From assembly GCA_005778835.1 (NCBI GenBank), contig SXMG01000022.1:1-56209 (forward strand): DNA of 56,209 bases, read 5' to 3'. The notes under the pieces are model-generated. The model did not search any database and was not told the DNA's origin. It was given only the letters and a program-made list of their open reading frames with translations. The stretch comes from Actinomycetota bacterium. GTDB lineage: Bacteria; Actinomycetota; Actinomycetes; Actinomycetales; Microbacteriaceae. A program made the position numbers and the translations under genes. Shown one piece after another: positions 16,338 through 24,381 of this stretch (position 1 is the first letter of the stretch; each line of letters opens with the position of its first letter).

Positions 16338-17570
16338 ATGGTGACACGCCGCTTTCCGCGCCCGAGCGAGCTCGCGCCGCTCATGCGTTTCAAGAAGCCG
16401 ACCCTCAACGCGAAGAAGCGCCGACTGCAGAGCGCCCTGACGATTCACGACCTGCGGGCGATCGCGCAGCGCCGCACGCCGAAGGCACCGTTCGACTACA
16501 CCGAGGGTGCGGCCGAAGCCGAGCTGAGCCTCGGGCGAGCGCGCCAGGCGTTCGACGACATCGAGTTCCACCCCGCGATCTTGCGCGACGTGAGCCAGGT
16601 CGACACGGGGTGGGAGGTGCTCGGCCAGCGCGTCGAGTTGCCCTTCGGCATCGCGCCCACCGGCTTCACACGCATGATGCACACCGAGGGCGAGGTAGCG
16701 GGGGCGACGGCGGCGGCCGCGGCGGGCATCCCGTTCTCGCTGTCGACGATGGGCACGACGAGCATCGAGGGCGTGCGGGATGCGGCGCCCGACGGCCGCA
16801 ACTGGTTTCAGCTCTACATGTGGAAAGACCGCGAGCGCTCGATGCAGCTCGTCGAGCGCGCAGCGGCCGCGGGTTTCGACACGCTGCTCGTCACGGTCGA
16901 CGTGCCCGTCGCCGGCGCGCGCCTGCGCGACAAGCGCAACGGCTTCTCGATTCCGCCGGCGCTCACGATGGGCACGATCGTCAACGCGATTCCCCGCCCG
17001 TGGTGGTGGTGGGACTTCCTGACCACCGAGCCGCTCGCCTTCGCGAGCCTCTCGAGCTGGAACGGCACGGTCGGCGAACTGCTCGACGCCATGTTCGACC
17101 CGACGGTCACCTACGACGACCTGCGCTGGATCAAGGAGCAGTGGCCCGGCAAGCTCGTCGTCAAGGGCGTGCAGACGGTCGACGACGCGAAGCGGCTCAC
17201 CACCCTGGGCGTCGACGGCATCACGCTCTCGCACCACGGCGGTCGGCAGCTCGACCGCGCGCCGCTCCCCTTTCACCTGCTGCCCGAGGTCGTGCGCGAG
17301 GTCGGCAACGACACCGAGGTGCACCTCGACACGGGCATCATGTCGGGCGCCGACATCGTGGCTAGCGTTGCGCTCGGTGCACGGTTCACGCTCATCGGCC
17401 GCGCCTACCTGTACGGCCTCATGGCTGGCGGGCGCGAGGGCGTCGACCGTACGATTCAGATTCTGGGCGAGCAGGTCGCCCGCACGATGCGCCTGCTGGG
17501 CGTGAGCTCGCTCGACGAGCTCGAGCCCGGCCACGTGACGCAGCTGCAACGGCTGGTGCCGCGCGGCTGA
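16338..17570 (+). CDS. lldD: FMN-dependent L-lactate dehydrogenase / alpha-hydroxy acid oxidase
   Basis: A 410-residue FMN-dependent alpha-hydroxy acid dehydrogenase, most like the respiratory LldD branch, oxidising L-lactate to pyruvate at the membrane. The FMN-binding [16 protein letters not shown], the QLYMWKDR segment, and the active-site motif [19 protein letters not shown] are visible. The active-site motif has His where many members have Asn (SNHGGRQ), while the catalytic His and substrate-binding Arg are kept. The N-terminal extension with [12 protein letters not shown] resembles actinobacterial LldD. It is 4 nt after an LldR-like regulator. Other 2-hydroxy acids are possible substrates. 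Confidence 0.9.
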   Translation: MVTRRFPRPSELAPLMRFKKPTLNAKKRRLQSALTIHDLRAIAQRRTPKAPFDYTEGAAEAELSLGRARQAFDDIEFHPAILRDVSQVDTGWEVLGQRVELPFGIAPTGFTRMMHTEGEVAGATAAAAAGIPFSLSTMGTTSIEGVRDAAPDGRNWFQLYMWKDRERSMQLVERAAAAGFDTLLVTVDVPVAGARLRDKRNGFSIPPALTMGTIVNAIPRPWWWWDFLTTEPLAFASLSSWNGTVGELLDAMFDPTVTYDDLRWIKEQWPGKLVVKGVQTVDDAKRLTTLGVDGITLSHHGGRQLDRAPLPFHLLPEVVREVGNDTEVHLDTGIMSGADIVASVALGARFTLIGRAYLYGLMAGGREGVDRTIQILGEQVARTMRLLGVSSLDELEPGHVTQLQRLVPRG

Positions 17571-17579
17571 TCAAGCTGG

Positions 17580-17617
17580 GCCCCGTCGCGAGGCTGTGGT
17601 GGTCCTCGCGGCGGGGC
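17580..17617 (+). terminator. Strong hairpin terminator after lldD
   Basis: Fourteen-base arms (17580-17593 and 17604-17617), GCCCCGTCGCGAGG and CCTCGCGGCGGGGC, pair with one mismatch around a 10-nt loop and are followed by TCTTGC. It lies between convergent lldD and the glycosyltransferase gene, so it may serve both. Confidence 0.8.
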
Positions 17618-17636
17618 TCTTGCAATGTCGTGACCG

Positions 17637-18341
17637 CTAAGCCGAGACCGCTCGGGGCGCGCTCGCGAGCTCGTCGGCAATGCGGCGCAAGTGTCCCGCG
17701 TATCCCCCTGCGGTGCGACCCACGAGTCGGCCCGAGGTGATGACCTCGGCAGCATCGCTCGCGACGATCGCCGCGCCCGCGGCCGTCAGTCGCGTCACGA
17801 GCTCATTGTCTTCGTGCTCCGGCAAGGCATCGAAACCCCCGACGGCGAGATACGTGGATGCCCGCACGCCGAGATTCGCCCCGTGCACGTGCCCGTTCGG
17901 CTGGCCCGGAAGGTGAGTCGCGTGCCACTGCGCCACGTGCGCAGTCGAGAGGTCGTCGAAGTCGGGCCGCACGGTGCCGATCACGACATCGCACCCCGCC
18001 GCGGCGAGCCGCAGCTGCTCAGTGACCCAGTTCGAGGGCACGACCGAGTCGGCATCGGTGTGGGCGAGCCACGAGCAGCCGAGGTCGAGGGCGATGCGCG
18101 ATCCGGTCGCGCGCGCGATGCCGACGTTCGCTCCCGAGACCTCGTGCACGATGACGCCCTCGAACGCGCGGGCCACCGCCGCCGTGTCGTCGGCGCACGC
18201 ATCCGCGATGACGATGACCGACACCTGAACGCGAGAGTGTGCCCGTGCCACGGACGCGGCGCCGACGACGGAGTCGAGGCAGCGACGGATCAGCTCGACC
18301 TCGTCGCGGGCCGGGATGACGATGCCGACGTGCGCGATCAC
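17637..18341 (-). CDS. Glycosyltransferase family 2 (GT-A fold)
   Basis: A 234-residue glycosyltransferase. The N-terminal VGIVIPARDEVELIRRCLDSV and the metal-binding HTDADS motif (residues ~93-98) mark a GT-A, family 2 enzyme; GANLGVRASTYLAVGGFD and EHEDNELVTRL are the usual acceptor-side elements. No membrane segment is seen. It is the last gene of a three-gene operon, overlapping the PIG-L/methyltransferase stop by 4 nt. The sugar donor and acceptor are unknown. In combination with a deacetylase and a methyltransferase it suggests synthesis or trimming of an N-acetylated sugar conjugate. Confidence 0.88.
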   Translation of the reverse strand: MIAHVGIVIPARDEVELIRRCLDSVVGAASVARAHSRVQVSVIVIADACADDTAAVARAFEGVIVHEVSGANVGIARATGSRIALDLGCSWLAHTDADSVVPSNWVTEQLRLAAAGCDVVIGTVRPDFDDLSTAHVAQWHATHLPGQPNGHVHGANLGVRASTYLAVGGFDALPEHEDNELVTRLTAAGAAIVASDAAEVITSGRLVGRTAGGYAGHLRRIADELASAPRAVSA

Positions 18342-19690
18342 GCGATGCCCTCGTGCTGGGCGACCGAGCAGGCATCGCGGCTGTAGATCTCGAGCACGAA
18401 GTCTGCCTCTTCGTGACGAGCGATGCGGGGCAGACCGCGCGCCGCGATCGCCTCGTGCACCTCATCGCCGCCGAGCGCGTGCTCGGCCACCGGTCGTCGC
18501 CAGTGGCACGCGAGCAGCGTGCCCCGGTCACCGATCGCCGTCTCGATCTCGTCGAGCAGCCGATCGAACTGGGGGTGCGAGAGGTAGTAGCCGACCTCTG
18601 ACAGCACGACGAGGTCGAACCGGCCCGGTGGCAGTGCGGCGCGAATGTCGTGCTGCTCGATCGCGACGCCTGCCCGACCGTCGAGTCGCGACCGCGCCCG
18701 CTCGACCGCGTCGGGCGAGAGGTCGACAGCGAGCAGGTCGTCGCAGCGGTCGGCGAGCTCGGCGGTGAGCACCCCGATCGAGCACCCGATTTCCAGGGCG
18801 CGAGCGTAACGACGAACAGGAAGGCTCGCGAGCGTCACCGCGCGCTTGCGCTCTTCGTACCAGCGCGTCGCGACCCGCCAGGGGTCGTCGTGGCGCGCAT
18901 AGGCGCGATCGAGATAGGTGACGATCGGGTCGTCGGTGCTCGACGGCGCGGCCATCGCGAGCGAGGCCAACGGCTCTGCCGTCGTCAGCGCGTCTCCGAT
19001 GACGAACTCGCGGTCGGTCGCCGCCGCATCGAGCACCGCCGCCGACACGACGGGCACTTCTCCGCCGATCTGCGACGAGTACGCGTCGATCGCCCGCTGC
19101 TTGATCGCGGGGTCGATCGTGACGGCGCGCATCCGCGACCAGTCGATGTCGGGGTGATCGGGGTGGCCCCAGTGCCACATCCAGACCGGATACTCCTGAA
19201 GCCGCGTGGGCGGCACGAGCGAGGCGACCACTTCGCCCACCACGCGGTGATCGCGGTGGCCGTCGCCGCGCCAGGGCGCGAGCACGGTAGAGCCAGCAGG
19301 CGCGGCCGCGAGCGCCTCGGCGAGCGCCACCGTGATCGCCTGTCGATGGTCGCGAGTCTCGCCGTCGGCGAAGCCCAGCATCGTGAGTCTCGCCCGCGGA
19401 GCCAGCACGGCCACCGCCGAGTGCGCCTCGCGCGCGCGCCGCAGAGGCGTCAGCGCGTCGCCCGGGTGGCTCGCCGCGCCATCCGTCACGATGATGACCT
19501 CGACCGGTATTCCCCTTTGCGCGCAGGCGTGGATGATGCCGCCCGCGCCGAGCGTCTCGTCGTCAGGATGAGCGGCGACGACGACGAGCGAGTCGATGAC
19601 CTCGAGGTCGAACACCGGCGCCTCAGCCCAGCGGGAGTCGCCGACCCAGGTCTCGAGGGTCGTGCCGAGCGCGCTCGCGTCGAAGCTCAC
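18338..19690 (-). CDS. Fusion of PIG-L deacetylase and class I SAM-dependent methyltransferase
   Basis: A 450-residue two-domain protein. Residues ~35-215 form a PIG-L/LmbE zinc deacetylase: AAHPDDE (His41, Asp43, Asp44) and GHRDH (His145, Asp147, His148) are the zinc and catalytic motifs. Residues ~245-440 form a Rossmann methyltransferase with motif I ALEIGCSIGVLTAEL (Gly302-Gly306), the acidic AVDLSPDAVERAR, and FDLVVLSEVGYYL. The start is the GTG at 19690, overlapping the stop of the upstream gene (GTGA). The operon with an acyl-CoA dehydrogenase-like protein and GT2 is conserved in other bacteria as far as I know, but its product is not established. Deacetylation followed by N-methylation of an amino sugar is a reasonable guess. 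Confidence 0.88.
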   Translation of the reverse strand: MSFDASALGTTLETWVGDSRWAEAPVFDLEVIDSLVVVAAHPDDETLGAGGIIHACAQRGIPVEVIIVTDGAASHPGDALTPLRRAREAHSAVAVLAPRARLTMLGFADGETRDHRQAITVALAEALAAAPAGSTVLAPWRGDGHRDHRVVGEVVASLVPPTRLQEYPVWMWHWGHPDHPDIDWSRMRAVTIDPAIKQRAIDAYSSQIGGEVPVVSAAVLDAAATDREFVIGDALTTAEPLASLAMAAPSSTDDPIVTYLDRAYARHDDPWRVATRWYEERKRAVTLASLPVRRYARALEIGCSIGVLTAELADRCDDLLAVDLSPDAVERARSRLDGRAGVAIEQHDIRAALPPGRFDLVVLSEVGYYLSHPQFDRLLDEIETAIGDRGTLLACHWRRPVAEHALGGDEVHEAIAARGLPRIARHEEADFVLEIYSRDACSVAQHEGIA

Positions 19691-20739
19691 CACGGCGCGG
19701 GCCCTCCGGCGAGCGCCGACCCGAGCGATGCCTGGTCGCGCTCGGCGTGGTGCTGGCGCACGTAGAGCTGCAGGTCGGCGACGCGCTTCGCGTGGGCCGA
19801 GTCCAGCGCGAGCGGAGCGGGGCCCAGCGCACGGTGCGCCCGGTCGATGATCTCGTCGGATGCTCGGGCCACCGTCGCCCGCACCCGCTTCGCCGTGAGG
19901 CGCGCGTCTGCCGCAGCCCTCTCTGTGCTGTCGCCCGCAGCGATCGTCGCCGCTTCGGCGAGCGAGCGGCGCGCCGAGTGCAGCAGCTCGTCGATCGCGC
20001 CGAGGTGCGCGAGCACGTGGGCGTCGTCCGTCGTCGTCGCTGACGCGTGCACGGTCCGCGCGATGCCGACCGCTCCGCCGAACCAGCAGGCCGCGACGCC
20101 GACGCCACCCCACGAGAAGCCGGGCCGCCGCAGGTACCAGCCCGGCTCGCCGATCATCACGGCCTCGACGTCGGTGAACCGCACGGGCCCGCTCGGAATC
20201 TCGCGCAACCCGCGAGCGGCCCACAGGGTGTCGTCGTGCTGCACCCCTTCGCCGAGGCGCACGGCGAACAGGCCGCGCTCGGCACTGTCGCCGAGGTGCG
20301 CAGTGACGAGCGCCGCGTCGAGCCGGCTGGCGAGCGAGCACCACGGCTTCACGCCCGTGAGCGAGTAGGTGCCGTCTCCCTTCGCCGTGGCGGTGAGCGG
20401 TTCGTCGCCGCCCTCGGCCGCGAAGACTCCCCAGCGCAGCCCGCCGATCTCGTCGTCTCCGAGGCTGTCGTGGCGAGCATCCTGCAGCATCGTCAGCGCA
20501 TCGAGGTGCGGCTCGATGACGCGCGCGGCTCCGACATCGAGCGAGGCCAGCGTCGCCAGCGCCTCCCACCGGTCGACGAGCTCGCTGCCCGGCCGGTCGA
20601 GCACGAGCCGCCCGAGGGCGCCCGCCACCGAGAGCGCGTCGTCGACGCAGCGGGGGGCGCCGATCGTCGCGAGCGTCGCGAGCGGCCCGGGCTCGGTCGC
20701 CGTCGCATCGATGGTCACCGCGTGGTGGGGAGTGGGCAT
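19687..20739 (-). CDS. Acyl-CoA dehydrogenase-like flavoprotein of the PIG-L operon
   Basis: A 350-residue protein with the acyl-CoA dehydrogenase fold but weak conservation. The beta-domain reads GTYSLTGVKPWCSLASRLDAALV and the C-terminal helical domain ends DLQLYVRQHHAERDQASLG, typical of the family's C-terminal flavin-contacting region. It is shorter than usual (about 380-400), and no clear catalytic Glu can be assigned, so it may catalyse a different flavin reaction or bind an unusual acyl carrier. I start at MPTPHHAVTID, ATG at 20739, because upstream codons read through low-likelihood sequence. First gene of the three-gene operon. Confidence 0.75.
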   Translation of the reverse strand: MPTPHHAVTIDATATEPGPLATLATIGAPRCVDDALSVAGALGRLVLDRPGSELVDRWEALATLASLDVGAARVIEPHLDALTMLQDARHDSLGDDEIGGLRWGVFAAEGGDEPLTATAKGDGTYSLTGVKPWCSLASRLDAALVTAHLGDSAERGLFAVRLGEGVQHDDTLWAARGLREIPSGPVRFTDVEAVMIGEPGWYLRRPGFSWGGVGVAACWFGGAVGIARTVHASATTTDDAHVLAHLGAIDELLHSARRSLAEAATIAAGDSTERAAADARLTAKRVRATVARASDEIIDRAHRALGPAPLALDSAHAKRVADLQLYVRQHHAERDQASLGSALAGGPAPW

Positions 20740-20858
20740 GCGGGCAGCTTCCGATCGCGATCCTGCGCGCCAGAATGAGCGGCGCCAGAGCACTGTCTCG
20801 CGGAACCCGCCGTCGAACAACGGGTTGACAGGGCCGCCCGAGAGGGTTCGGTGCGACG

Positions 20859-20864
20859 TACACT
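20859..20864 (+). promoter_or_regulatory. -10 element for DUF1801 gene
   Basis: TACACT ends 6 nt before the ATG at 20871; no Shine-Dalgarno sequence is present, suggesting a leaderless transcript. Confidence 0.45.
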
Positions 20865-20870
20865 GCCAGC

Positions 20871-21293
20871 ATGGAACGTACCGGTGCCGACGTCGACGCC
20901 TTTCTCGCGGGGCTGACGGATGCTCGCCGCGACGACATGGTCGCGCTCGACGAGCTCATCCGCAGGCACCTGGGCTCGCGCGAGCGCGAGTTGTGGGAAG
21001 GCGTGTTCTGGGGCGGCACCGAGCAGCAGATCATCGGCTACGCGCGCATCGAGCAGCCGCGGCCGAAGGGTCCGCCGGTCGAGTGGTTTCTCATCGGGCT
21101 CGCCCTGCAGCAGAAGCATGTGAGCCTCTACGTCAACGCCGCTGTCGCCGGTGCCTATCTCACGAAGAAGTACGCCGGGCGGCTCGGCAAGGCCAAGGTC
21201 GGCGCCGCCGCGGTGACGATCACCGACCTCGCCTCGGTCGACCTCGCCGAGCTCGAGGCGATGATCGCCGAGGCCTTCGCGACACTCGACTGA
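20871..21293 (+). CDS. DUF1801 family protein
   Basis: A 140-residue small soluble protein of the DUF1801 (YdhG-like) family. Visible features are the N-terminal FLAGLTDARRDDMVALDELIRRH, the WEGVFWGGTEQQIIGYARIE strand region and the conserved LALQQKHVSLYVN. The family folds like iron-chaperone frataxin/CyaY-type proteins, but the function is unknown. It is a single gene between two leftward genes, with a leaderless-type promoter. A short perfect hairpin at 21290-21306 covers its stop codon. Confidence 0.8.
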   Translation: MERTGADVDAFLAGLTDARRDDMVALDELIRRHLGSRERELWEGVFWGGTEQQIIGYARIEQPRPKGPPVEWFLIGLALQQKHVSLYVNAAVAGAYLTKKYAGRLGKAKVGAAAVTITDLASVDLAELEAMIAEAFATLD

Positions 21294-21302
21294 CCGCGGC
21301 GG

Positions 21303-22292
21303 TCAGTGCTCAGCGCTGACCCGATCATCCTGCGCGGTCTCGATGAACGGCGCGATCGCCTCGTCGAGCCACTCGATCAGCACTCGCTGCCGTTCGACGT
21401 CGAGCGTCACGGACTCGACCGTCGTTCGCTTCCCGATCTCGATGTAGCCGTCGTTGAGGTCGGCGAAGGTGTCACCGAGCGCGAGCTCGACGGCGTGCCG
21501 GCCCGTGATGCGCGCCGTGGTCGCCTTGGGGTGCAGAGCCATGACGGGCATGATCCATCTCCACACCCAGTAGCGGAACGCCGACATGTCGCGCACGAGG
21601 CCCGTGCGCACGGTGAGCCCGGGGTCGTAGGTGTTGAGGCGGCGACCCGACGCTGCGAGGCGCTCGGCCCAGACGTGCGCGGCCGTGACGAGCGCGAGCT
21701 TGCTCGAGGCGTAGGCGATGCCACCGCGCTCGCGGCCCTTCGCCTCCGTCGGGGCCTCGGAAGCATCGGCGGTCGCGAGGTCGGCGGGAGCCTGCCACTG
21801 CGGATCGGGAATCAGGTTGAACGACTGCTTCTTGCCGCGGTGCGTCGACGACCCCATGACGACGACGTGACCCGCGGGAGCGAGCAACGGCTCGAGGCCG
21901 GTGACGAGCAGGTGCTGCGCGATCACGTTGATCGTGAACGTGCGCTCATGGCCCTGGGCGCCGAGCGTCGCGCGCGACATGAACTGGGTGCCCGCGTTGA
22001 GCAGCGCGGCGTCGATCGGCGCGATCGTGCCGGCCTCGATGAGCGCCCGCACCTCGGCAAGCGCCGCCTGCACCGAAGCGAGGTCGGCGAGGTCGACTTG
22101 CACGCCCTGAGCGGTGAGGCCTGCGGCGCGCGCTTGGTCGAGCGCAGCATCCAGTGCCGTCGCATTGCGGGCGAGCAGAACGAGGTGAGGCCGCGACGGG
22201 TGCTGCAGCAGGTGGCGCAGCATGCCGGCACCGATGCCGCTGGTCGGCCCGGTGAGGAGGACGGTGGGACGAGTGATGTCAGAAACTGTCAT
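21303..22292 (-). CDS. SDR family NAD(P)-dependent oxidoreductase
   Basis: A 329-residue short-chain dehydrogenase, longer than classical members and like the retinol-dehydrogenase/protochlorophyllide-reductase type. It has the cofactor motif TGPTSGIG (residues ~13-20), NAG (LLNAGTQ), and the catalytic YASSK (Tyr-x-x-x-Lys). The ATG at 22292 is chosen because TATTCT lies exactly 6 nt upstream with TTGTGT 17 nt before it; longer readings enter the operator. It is divergent from a TetR gene and shares an operator with it, so it is probably induced by that repressor's ligand. Substrate unknown. Confidence 0.87.
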   Translation of the reverse strand: MTVSDITRPTVLLTGPTSGIGAGMLRHLLQHPSRPHLVLLARNATALDAALDQARAAGLTAQGVQVDLADLASVQAALAEVRALIEAGTIAPIDAALLNAGTQFMSRATLGAQGHERTFTINVIAQHLLVTGLEPLLAPAGHVVVMGSSTHRGKKQSFNLIPDPQWQAPADLATADASEAPTEAKGRERGGIAYASSKLALVTAAHVWAERLAASGRRLNTYDPGLTVRTGLVRDMSAFRYWVWRWIMPVMALHPKATTARITGRHAVELALGDTFADLNDGYIEIGKRTTVESVTLDVERQRVLIEWLDEAIAPFIETAQDDRVSAEH

Positions 22293-22298
22293 AGCAGC

Positions 22299-22327
22299 AG
22301 AATAGGTGATGTCATGAACTGACACAA
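22299..22327 (-). promoter_or_regulatory. Promoter of the SDR gene, covered by the TetR operator
   Basis: On the minus strand TTGTGT (22327-22322), a 17-nt spacer and TATTCT (22304-22299) precede the ATG at 22292 by 6 nt. The palindrome at 22310-22324 occupies the spacer. Confidence 0.6.
22310..22324. promoter_or_regulatory. TetR operator between SDR and tetR
   Basis: TGTCATGAACTGACA has perfect 5-bp arms (TGTCA/TGACA) around a 5-nt centre. A related TGTCAGAAACTGTCA lies at 22277-22291 over the SDR start codon. The site sits between both divergent promoters. Confidence 0.6.
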
Positions 22328-22330
22328 GAG

Positions 22331-22336
22331 TAGAGT
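22331..22336 (+). promoter_or_regulatory. -10 element for leaderless tetR
   Basis: TAGAGT is followed by 6 nt and the ATG at 22343. The operator at 22310-22324 lies directly upstream. Confidence 0.45.
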
Positions 22337-22342
22337 TGCCGC

Positions 22343-22918
22343 ATGCCCCGCTGGCCCACCGACTCTCGCGCTCGACTCGTCGACGCCGCGCTGGGGCTCT
22401 TCGGCGAGCACGGCTACGCCGCGACGACGATCGACGAGATCGCGGCGCGGGCCGGAGTGACGGCGCGCACCTTCTTCCGGCACTTCGGCGACAAAGAAGA
22501 GGTGCTGTTCTCCGACGACGACTCTCTGATGCCGCACCTCATCACGACGATTCTCGAGCCGACCGGGCAGGTCTCGGCCGAGCAGCTCATGAACCGGGCG
22601 CTGACCTCGCTCGCGCAGGCCATGCAGCCCGAGCGCGAGGCGCTGCGCGCCCGGCAGCGCATCGTCGACACGGAGGTCTCGCTCACGGGCCGCGAGCTCG
22701 CCAAGCAGGCGCGCTGGCAGCAGGCGGTCACCGAGGCGCTCATCGAGCGTGGATTTCCCGCCGAGCACGCCGACGTGCTCTCGGCCATCGGCTTCGCCCT
22801 GTTCGTGCGCTCGCTGCACACCTGGCTCGCCGACGACGACGGCCCCGATCTCGTGACCCGGGTGCAGGATGCCCTTCCGCGCGTGCGCACCGTGCTCGAC
22901 GTCGTCAGCACCCGGTGA
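22343..22918 (+). CDS. TetR family transcriptional regulator
   Basis: A 191-residue TetR protein. The helix-turn-helix is TTIDEIAARAGVTARTFFRHF (residues ~29-49), followed by a helical ligand domain. It is divergent from the SDR at 22292 with the palindromic TGTCA-N5-TGACA site between them, so it most likely represses the SDR and itself. The MFS exporter gene lies 92 nt downstream on the same strand and could be co-expressed, though a TAGGCT hexamer at 22951 suggests a separate promoter for it. Ligand unknown. Confidence 0.88.
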   Translation: MPRWPTDSRARLVDAALGLFGEHGYAATTIDEIAARAGVTARTFFRHFGDKEEVLFSDDDSLMPHLITTILEPTGQVSAEQLMNRALTSLAQAMQPEREALRARQRIVDTEVSLTGRELAKQARWQQAVTEALIERGFPAEHADVLSAIGFALFVRSLHTWLADDDGPDLVTRVQDALPRVRTVLDVVSTR

Positions 22919-23010
22919 TGAGCCGCGCGTCTGCGAGGCAAGCGGCGGCGTAGGCTGGAGCCCTGCCGGCGGCGTGCGCCGAGCATCCGATCGTCTGCAA
23001 CGAAGGCACT

Positions 23011-24357
23011 GTGCCCAGCCCCACCGCACCAGCGTTCCCGCCCACCGAACCGATACCGGTGCACCGCGGAACCCCGAGCCTGCGCGACTCGTTCTCGTCA
23101 CTGCAGGTGCGCAACTACCGGCGGTTTCAGGCCTCGCAGCTGCTCGCGCACACGGCCGGGTGGATGCAGCGCATCGCGACCGACTGGCTCGTGCTCGAGA
23201 TCACGGGCAACATCGCGGCCGTCGGTCTGACGATCTTCTTGCAGTGGGGGCCCATGCTGCTGCTCGGGCCCTACGGCGGGGTGATCGCCGACCGGTTCTC
23301 GAAGCGCAAGCTGCTCATGGGCGTCTACGCGGTGTTCGGCGTGCTCAGCGCGCGGCTCGCGCCGCTTGCCCTCCCCGGGGTGGTCGAGCTCTGGCACGTG
23401 TACGCGATCTCGGTGGTGATCGGGTGCGTCTTCGTCGTCGAGAGCCCCGCGCGCGTCGTGCTCGTGAGCGAGATGGTCGAGCCGCGGCTGCTGCAGAACG
23501 CGATCAGCCTCAACGCCTCGGTGTTCCACTTCGGGGGGTTCATCGGGCCCGCCGTGGCGGGCGTCATCATCGCCGTCGCGGGCTCGGGCTGGGCGATCGG
23601 CGTCAACGCGCTCGCGGCCCTCGTGGTCGTCATCACCCTCGCGACCCTGCGTAGCGACGAGCTGCGCATCATTCCCGTGCAGCCGCGGCAGAGCGGCCAG
23701 ATTCGTCAGGCGCTGCGCTACGCGCGCTCGAAGCCCACGATCTTCTGGCCCATGGTCATGCTCTCGTTCGTCGCGGTGTTCGGCATGTCGCTGCCCGTGA
23801 TCCTCACGGGCTTCGCGAACGAGGTCTACGAGACGGGCTCGACCGGCTACGGCCTCTACACCTCGCTCGTGGCGATCGGCGCGCTCACGGGCGCCTTGCT
23901 GTCGACCCGGCTGCGCACGCTGCGCCTGCGCACGCTCATCGCCGCGGCTATGGTCTACGGAACCCTGCAGGCGCTCGCCGGATTCGCCCCCTGGTACGGG
24001 GTGTTCCTCGCCCTGCTCGTCGGCGTCGGCATCTTCCGACTCGTCTACGCGATCATGGCCGACTCGCTCGTGCAGTTGAGCTGCAACCCGGGCATCCGCG
24101 GCCGGGTCATGTCGTTCTACGTGATCATCATGGTCGGCGGGCAGGCCATCGGCGGGCCGCTCATGGGCGGTCTCGCCGAACTGCTCGGGCCACAGGCTGC
24201 GCTCGTCATCTCGGGCGCGGTGCCCGCGCTCGCGGCCGTCGTCATCGCCGCGCTCATCGCCCGGTCAGGCTCGCTGCGGCTGCAGGTGCGGCTCAAGCGC
24301 GGCGAGTCGATCGTCTCGATCGTCGCTCGGTCGCAGATCAAGCCGACCGAACTGTGA
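23011..24357 (+). CDS. MFS transporter, EntS-like exporter family
   Basis: A 448-residue major facilitator superfamily protein, with about 10-12 hydrophobic segments and a soluble N-terminus of some 35 residues. The motif A-like loop GGVIADRFSKRK (residues ~90-101) after the second to third helix is typical; the overall pattern (FQASQLLAHTAGWMQRIATDWLVLE-type start, here split over residues 35-60) matches the MFS_3/enterobactin-exporter branch. The start is a GTG with GAAGG 4 nt upstream. Substrate unknown; siderophore, drug or metabolite efflux are all possible. Confidence 0.87.
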   Translation: MPSPTAPAFPPTEPIPVHRGTPSLRDSFSSLQVRNYRRFQASQLLAHTAGWMQRIATDWLVLEITGNIAAVGLTIFLQWGPMLLLGPYGGVIADRFSKRKLLMGVYAVFGVLSARLAPLALPGVVELWHVYAISVVIGCVFVVESPARVVLVSEMVEPRLLQNAISLNASVFHFGGFIGPAVAGVIIAVAGSGWAIGVNALAALVVVITLATLRSDELRIIPVQPRQSGQIRQALRYARSKPTIFWPMVMLSFVAVFGMSLPVILTGFANEVYETGSTGYGLYTSLVAIGALTGALLSTRLRTLRLRTLIAAAMVYGTLQALAGFAPWYGVFLALLVGVGIFRLVYAIMADSLVQLSCNPGIRGRVMSFYVIIMVGGQAIGGPLMGGLAELLGPQAALVISGAVPALAAVVIAALIARSGSLRLQVRLKRGESIVSIVARSQIKPTEL

Positions 24358-24368
24358 CCCCGCGCCGC

Positions 24369-24374
24369 TAGGGT
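24369..24374 (+). promoter_or_regulatory. -10 element for SMP-30 gene
   Basis: TAGGGT is followed by 7 nt and the ATG at 24382; no Shine-Dalgarno sequence. Confidence 0.45.
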
Positions 24375-24381
24375 CGAGAGC

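Noticed and set aside
21290-21306. Hairpin CTGACCG/CGGTCAG at the DUF1801/SDR convergent junction as a terminator
   Set aside because: Arms are perfect but only 7 bp with a 3-nt loop, no T-rich tract follows, and it covers both stop codons, so the match may simply reflect the facing TGA codons.
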